This document shows positions 13,847 to 16,338 of a stretch of 16,338 nucleotides of DNA, in pieces. The DNA is from Sulfolobus sp. UBA167 (GTDB lineage: Archaea; Thermoproteota; Thermoprotei_A; Sulfolobales; Sulfolobaceae): the NCBI GenBank assembly GCA_002495845.1, contig DAHF01000062.1:54616-70953 (forward strand), written 5' to 3'. The translations under genes were made by a program, and so were the position numbers. A model generated the notes under the pieces. That model ran no database searches, had not been told where the DNA came from, and worked only from the letters and a program-made list of their open reading frames with translations. Positions within the stretch are counted from its first letter, which is position 1. Each line of letters starts with the position of its first letter.

Positions 13847-14867
13847 CATAGATGACGATTTAGGAGAAATAGGTATAGAGACCCCAGTCATAGGAGAGAG
13901 CGCTGTAAAGAACGCTATAGACGTAGCTTCAGAGTACATGGTTTATGACTCTGATTTCAACTCTATGGTTGCGGCATATAACACGTACAAACGATTGAAG
14001 AAACAGGGAGAAGATGTAGAAATAGTTTTCATAGCTGGCTCAAAGAAGAGTGAGCTAGAGGCACAGTTAACTTTCTCGACGAAGATAGATGATGTTATAG
14101 AGAAAATCCACCCAGCAGAGGCTATAGTAGTATACGACAGCCCAGAGGATGCTAAGGCCATTCCAATAGTGCAGTCTAGGTTGAAGGTCTCGGCTATCCA
14201 ACAAGTGATAGTAGAACAGCACAGGGGAGTAGAAGAAACCTATATGTTGATAGGCAGGTACCTGAAAAGGGCTTTTTCTGAAGAGAAGTTCTCAAGGATA
14301 TTCCTTGGTGTTCCCGGTCTAATTTTTGTGTTGGTTGGAATTTTTTCACTGCTCAATCTATCCTATTACATAGGCCCGGTAATCTTAGCTACCATAGGTG
14401 TGGCAATGATAATAAGAGGTCTCAGGATCGACGAGGAAATAGAGAAATGGTGGGAGAACTCTGTGATCATGGTCATAACTTCAGTTATCTCTGTAATATC
14501 TGCGGTAATAGGATTAGTTAGCTTGGACTTGGAGATCCAGACCGTGAAGATCTCTACGTTCAGCCAAGGTTTGGACATTGTCTTGGGGACTTTACTACCT
14601 TACTTTACTTTCGCTATAGTGGTTCTGTTCAGTGGGAAGGCTATATCGAAAGCGGTTACTAGAGACATAAGGGTCTGGCACGACCTCATCAAGGTAGTCT
14701 CTACTATCTTTATGTATTATGTTATCTTTGATTTCCTCGACGAAATAGGAAGAAACCAGTTCCTTGGAACTGAGACTCTGTTCACCCTCGCAGTATCTTC
14801 AGCAGTTATAATTTCGTCTTATATCGCGCTAAGCTTAGTAGAAAAGTACAAAATTACTAGAACATAA
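13818..14867 (+). CDS. DUF373 family membrane protein
   Basis: A 349-residue protein with an N-terminal cytoplasmic domain (1-155) and about six membrane helices (roughly 160-179, 183-202, 214-236, 253-273, 290-308 and 320-342). The opening VIYIDIDDDLGE followed by GIETPVIG (5-26) is the hallmark of DUF373 (COG2237). Later family features are DSDFNSMVAAYNTYKRLKKQ (44-63) and EDVEIVFIAGS (65-75). The acidic DIDDD cluster (10-14) suggests metal or nucleotide binding in a Rossmann-like fold; no activity is known to me. The start overlaps the upstream coiled-coil gene by 29 nt in another frame, and the MAKIIVIYID start agrees with the family opening, so the overlap is real. The gene ends 27 nt before the convergent DUF5622-like gene. 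Confidence 0.88.
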   Translation: MAKIIVIYIDIDDDLGEIGIETPVIGESAVKNAIDVASEYMVYDSDFNSMVAAYNTYKRLKKQGEDVEIVFIAGSKKSELEAQLTFSTKIDDVIEKIHPAEAIVVYDSPEDAKAIPIVQSRLKVSAIQQVIVEQHRGVEETYMLIGRYLKRAFSEEKFSRIFLGVPGLIFVLVGIFSLLNLSYYIGPVILATIGVAMIIRGLRIDEEIEKWWENSVIMVITSVISVISAVIGLVSLDLEIQTVKISTFSQGLDIVLGTLLPYFTFAIVVLFSGKAISKAVTRDIRVWHDLIKVVSTIFMYYVIFDFLDEIGRNQFLGTETLFTLAVSSAVIISSYIALSLVEKYKITRT

Positions 14868-14894
14868 AGAAGAAATAAAATTATTTGAATCTCT

Positions 14895-15116
14895 CTATTT
14901 AAGTAACTTCTCCTTTACTTCAAGAGGTAAGTCGTCCACTTTGACTATTGTTGCGTTCCTAGGAGGTTTCTCTTTCCTTGAGTTGAGGAGTATGTATTTC
15001 TCGGGAGAGTTGAAGTCCTTTGACTTAAATGACCTAGCTTTTACATAAAACTTGGTTTCCTTTTCACTAGTACCCTTTTTTACTTCTATATAGACAACTT
15101 TGTCGTGCTTTAGCAT
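14895..15116 (-). CDS. Small basic DUF5622-like Sulfolobales protein
   Basis: A 73-residue lysine-rich protein beginning MLKHDKVVYIEVKKG. Conserved-looking parts are FYVKARSFK (23-31), KYILLNSRKEKPPRNATIVK (40-59) and a final DDLPLEVKEKL (61-71). This pattern agrees with the Sulfolobales-restricted DUF5622 family as I remember it; the function is unknown to me. Predicted structure is mostly short beta strands plus one C-terminal helix. A longer frame to 15260 would add 48 residues that run through the divergent BadF-like gene and look like its antisense shadow, so I use the ATG at 15116. The gene diverges from the BadF-like gene, with only 40 nt between the two start codons. High charge and a KPPRN loop might suit nucleic-acid contact, but that is a guess. 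Confidence 0.72.
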   Translation of the reverse strand: MLKHDKVVYIEVKKGTSEKETKFYVKARSFKSKDFNSPEKYILLNSRKEKPPRNATIVKVDDLPLEVKEKLLK

Positions 15117-15156
15117 AGTAACCAAGCTTATGATTGAAGAAGTCTCTTTAATTTTT
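15117..15156. promoter_or_regulatory. Very short divergent promoter region
   Basis: Only 40 nt separate the two starts. Rightward, GCTTATGAT (15126-15134) is centred about 27 nt before the ATG at 15157. Leftward, an ATAAAAATTAAAG stretch (about 15145-15157, minus strand) is about 35 nt before the ATG at 15116. The two elements lie within each other's transcribed region, so initiation may be mutually exclusive. Confidence 0.4.
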
Positions 15157-16014
15157 ATGTATTTGTTAATAGACGCGGGCGGAACCTCAACCAAGGCTTT
15201 TCTACACGACGGGAGAAAGGTGGTATCGCAGTACAGAGGCCCACCTGGTAGTGTAGCCACTGTAGGGCTTGATAGGTCAACTAGGTCTATAGAGGAAGTT
15301 ATAAGGCATTACGGTGGAACATTCGACGCTATCGCCATAGCACTGGCAGGAACCGACGTGCAGGAGAACCTACGTAAGGCTAGAGCCACTTTGAGAAGCA
15401 GATTGAGAAAATATGCTTCTAAGGTAACCATAGAGCACGACGCCCACGTGGTGCTTCTCTCAAACGCGTACACGGGATGTTCTGCAATTCTAGGGACTGG
15501 TAGCATAGTTTACTGCTTTGACGGGAAAAGGAGGGTAATAAAAGGCGACAGGGGGTGGCTAGTAGGGGATCCATGCTCGGGCTTCTATTTCGGGAGGGAA
15601 TACCTAAGGGCAGTTCTATATCAATTTCAGGGAATGATGAGGAAGAGTTGCATCCTGTTCAACTCAGGCTTTAAAAATGAGGACGAACTAGTCAAGTTTC
15701 TATACGAAAACTCCTGTAACCAGGACATAATAGCATCGTTCTCGGGCAAGCTGTTTTCCTGTGTAGATAAAGACGATCAAGCCAAGTATATTCTCTACAA
15801 AGGACTAAACGAAGAGTGGGAGGCGATCAAGTCCGCCCTAAGGTCTTCTGGACAGAGCTCTCTGTACTACTTTGGAGGGCTTCTATCCTCATCCACCTTT
15901 GAGAGCAGTTTTGTAGAGTTTATAACAAATAAAGCCAAAAAATGTAGGATGGATGTGAAACTTAAGAAAAGTAATGAAATAATTGATGGCCTATTAAAGT
16001 TATTACAGCTCTAG
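15157..16014 (+). CDS. BadF/BadG/BcrA/BcrD-type ATPase, N-acetylglucosamine-kinase-like
   Basis: A 285-residue member of the ASKHA superfamily, probably a small-molecule kinase; the substrate is unknown. The opening MYLLIDAGGTSTKAFLHDG has the phosphate-1 loop DAGGTST (6-12). IALAGTD (61-67) and EHDAHVVL (93-100) hold the acidic positions used in the family. ILGTGSIVY (111-119) is phosphate-2, and YYFGGLLSSS (237-246) is the adenosine motif. The stretch GDRGWLVGDPCSGFYFGRE (130-148) corresponds to the NAG-kinase 'GWG..LGDEGSG' segment, but reads DPCSG at 138-142. Seven cysteines (108, 120, 140, 165, 187, 202, 263) are many for a crenarchaeal cytoplasmic protein. A longer reading from 15100 adds 19 residues antisense to the DUF5622-like gene; the family start is at 15157. 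Its 3' end overlaps the TBP gene by 12 nt. Confidence 0.85.
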   Translation: MYLLIDAGGTSTKAFLHDGRKVVSQYRGPPGSVATVGLDRSTRSIEEVIRHYGGTFDAIAIALAGTDVQENLRKARATLRSRLRKYASKVTIEHDAHVVLLSNAYTGCSAILGTGSIVYCFDGKRRVIKGDRGWLVGDPCSGFYFGREYLRAVLYQFQGMMRKSCILFNSGFKNEDELVKFLYENSCNQDIIASFSGKLFSCVDKDDQAKYILYKGLNEEWEAIKSALRSSGQSSLYYFGGLLSSSTFESSFVEFITNKAKKCRMDVKLKKSNEIIDGLLKLLQL

Positions 16015-16338
16015 TTCCTCTTCCTCCTCTACTGCGCTTATGCATTCCAGCTCATTTAGCTTCTCGAAGATCCTCTTTACCGCCTTGTAGACTTCATCTT
16101 CTCTCTTAGCTCCTGTTATTACCATTTTTCCGCTGCTAAATATCAAGAGAACTACTTTCGGCTCATCCATTCGGAATATCAAGCCTGGGAATTGCTCGGG
16201 CTCATACATGTTATTTTCAAGGAGGAACGCGGCCTTGTCTAAGTTTACATGTACATGAAGGTTTGCGGACGCTACGATGTTCTGTATCTGTATTTTAGGT
16301 TTTCCAATTATCCTTATGCTATACCTTCTCAAAGTTCT
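16003..16338 (-). CDS. tbp: TATA-binding protein, C-terminal part (5' end beyond the window)
   Basis: TBP binds the TATA box and bends promoter DNA so that TFB and RNA polymerase can assemble. Only the second half is present: 111 codons from the right edge, and the frame remains open there. The join to repeat two, KPKIQIQNIVASANL, is clear, followed by LDKAAFLLENNMYEPEQFPG and then the strongly conserved FPGLIFRMDEPKVVLLIFSS and GKMVITGAK stirrup region. The C-terminal helix RIFEKLNEL is followed by a short acidic tail, EEEEELEL, as in many archaeal TBPs. Its stop overlaps the stop of the BadF-like gene by 12 nt (convergent). TBP, TFB and TFE-beta occur together in this window. Confidence 0.97.
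   Translation of the reverse strand, partial: RTLRRYSIRIIGKPKIQIQNIVASANLHVHVNLDKAAFLLENNMYEPEQFPGLIFRMDEPKVVLLIFSSGKMVITGAKREDEVYKAVKRIFEKLNELECISAVEEEEELEL

Noticed and set aside
15117..15260. N-terminal 48-residue extension of the DUF5622-like protein, with a CxxxxxxxxxxC-like look.
   Set aside because: It is antisense to the start of the BadF-like gene; the family-like sequence begins at the Met at 15116.
1..16338. tRNA genes, CRISPR arrays, insertion sequences or defence systems.
   Set aside because: Looked for T-loop GGTTCRA motifs in gaps, regularly spaced repeats, transposase-like motifs and terminal inverted repeats, and found none; all sizeable genes have housekeeping or conserved archaeal assignments.

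Overview
The window is chromosomal core DNA from a thermoacidophilic crenarchaeon, almost certainly of the order Sulfolobales. The evidence is the set of archaeal transcription factors, the archaea-only GatDE amidotransferase, eukaryote-type RNA-modification proteins, Sulfolobales-type small proteins, GTG and TTG starts, BRE/TATA-like promoters with little or no leader, and tightly packed genes. Protein sequences resemble what I remember from Saccharolobus/Sulfolobus. The moderate GC content by eye would also suit Metallosphaera or Sulfuracidifex; I cannot fix the genus. I see no mobile element, CRISPR array, rRNA or tRNA gene.

Left part (1-6506). A class II (B12-dependent) ribonucleotide reductase enters from the left edge and ends at 1641. 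A small HTH regulator with a C-terminal CxxC follows and converges, with a 7-nt overlap, on a leftward group. Read from right to left, that group is rps30e (6506-6339, a 55-aa ribosomal protein), gatD, gatE (8-nt overlap with gatD) and an unrecognised 325-aa protein. GatDE converts Glu-tRNA(Gln) to Gln-tRNA(Gln).

Middle (6536-11039). A 17-bp AT-rich block appears to drive rps30e to the left and a five-gene operon to the right: nop5, flpA (fibrillarin), a DUF61-like protein, a HTH protein with a nuclease-like C-terminal domain, and trm1. Nop5 and fibrillarin are the protein core of C/D-box RNPs that 2'-O-methylate rRNA and tRNA. Trm1 dimethylates G26 of tRNA. The operon is therefore centred on RNA modification.

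Right part (11057-16338). Leftward genes here are TFE-beta, then gar1-tfb (ATGA-coupled; the TFB looks like the TFB2 paralogue), a DUF5622-like small protein and, cut by the right edge, TBP. Rightward genes are an archaeal coiled-coil protein overlapping a DUF373 membrane protein, and a BadF/NAG-kinase-like ATPase. Three basal transcription factors (TBP, TFB, TFE-beta) thus lie within about 5.3 kb, beside genes for RNA-modifying RNPs.

The most useful points are: the rps30e gene and its two-way promoter; start corrections for gatE, flpA, gar1, the DUF5622-like gene and the BadF-like gene; a 28-bp tandem duplication across the nop5 stop codon; an Hjc-like PAD...ExK signature in the HTH protein; a possible short RNA or operator hairpin at 12749-12797; and an unrecognised beta-rich protein at 2070-3047. 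I do not see a clear new defence or mobile system. This is mainly housekeeping DNA with some under-described parts.
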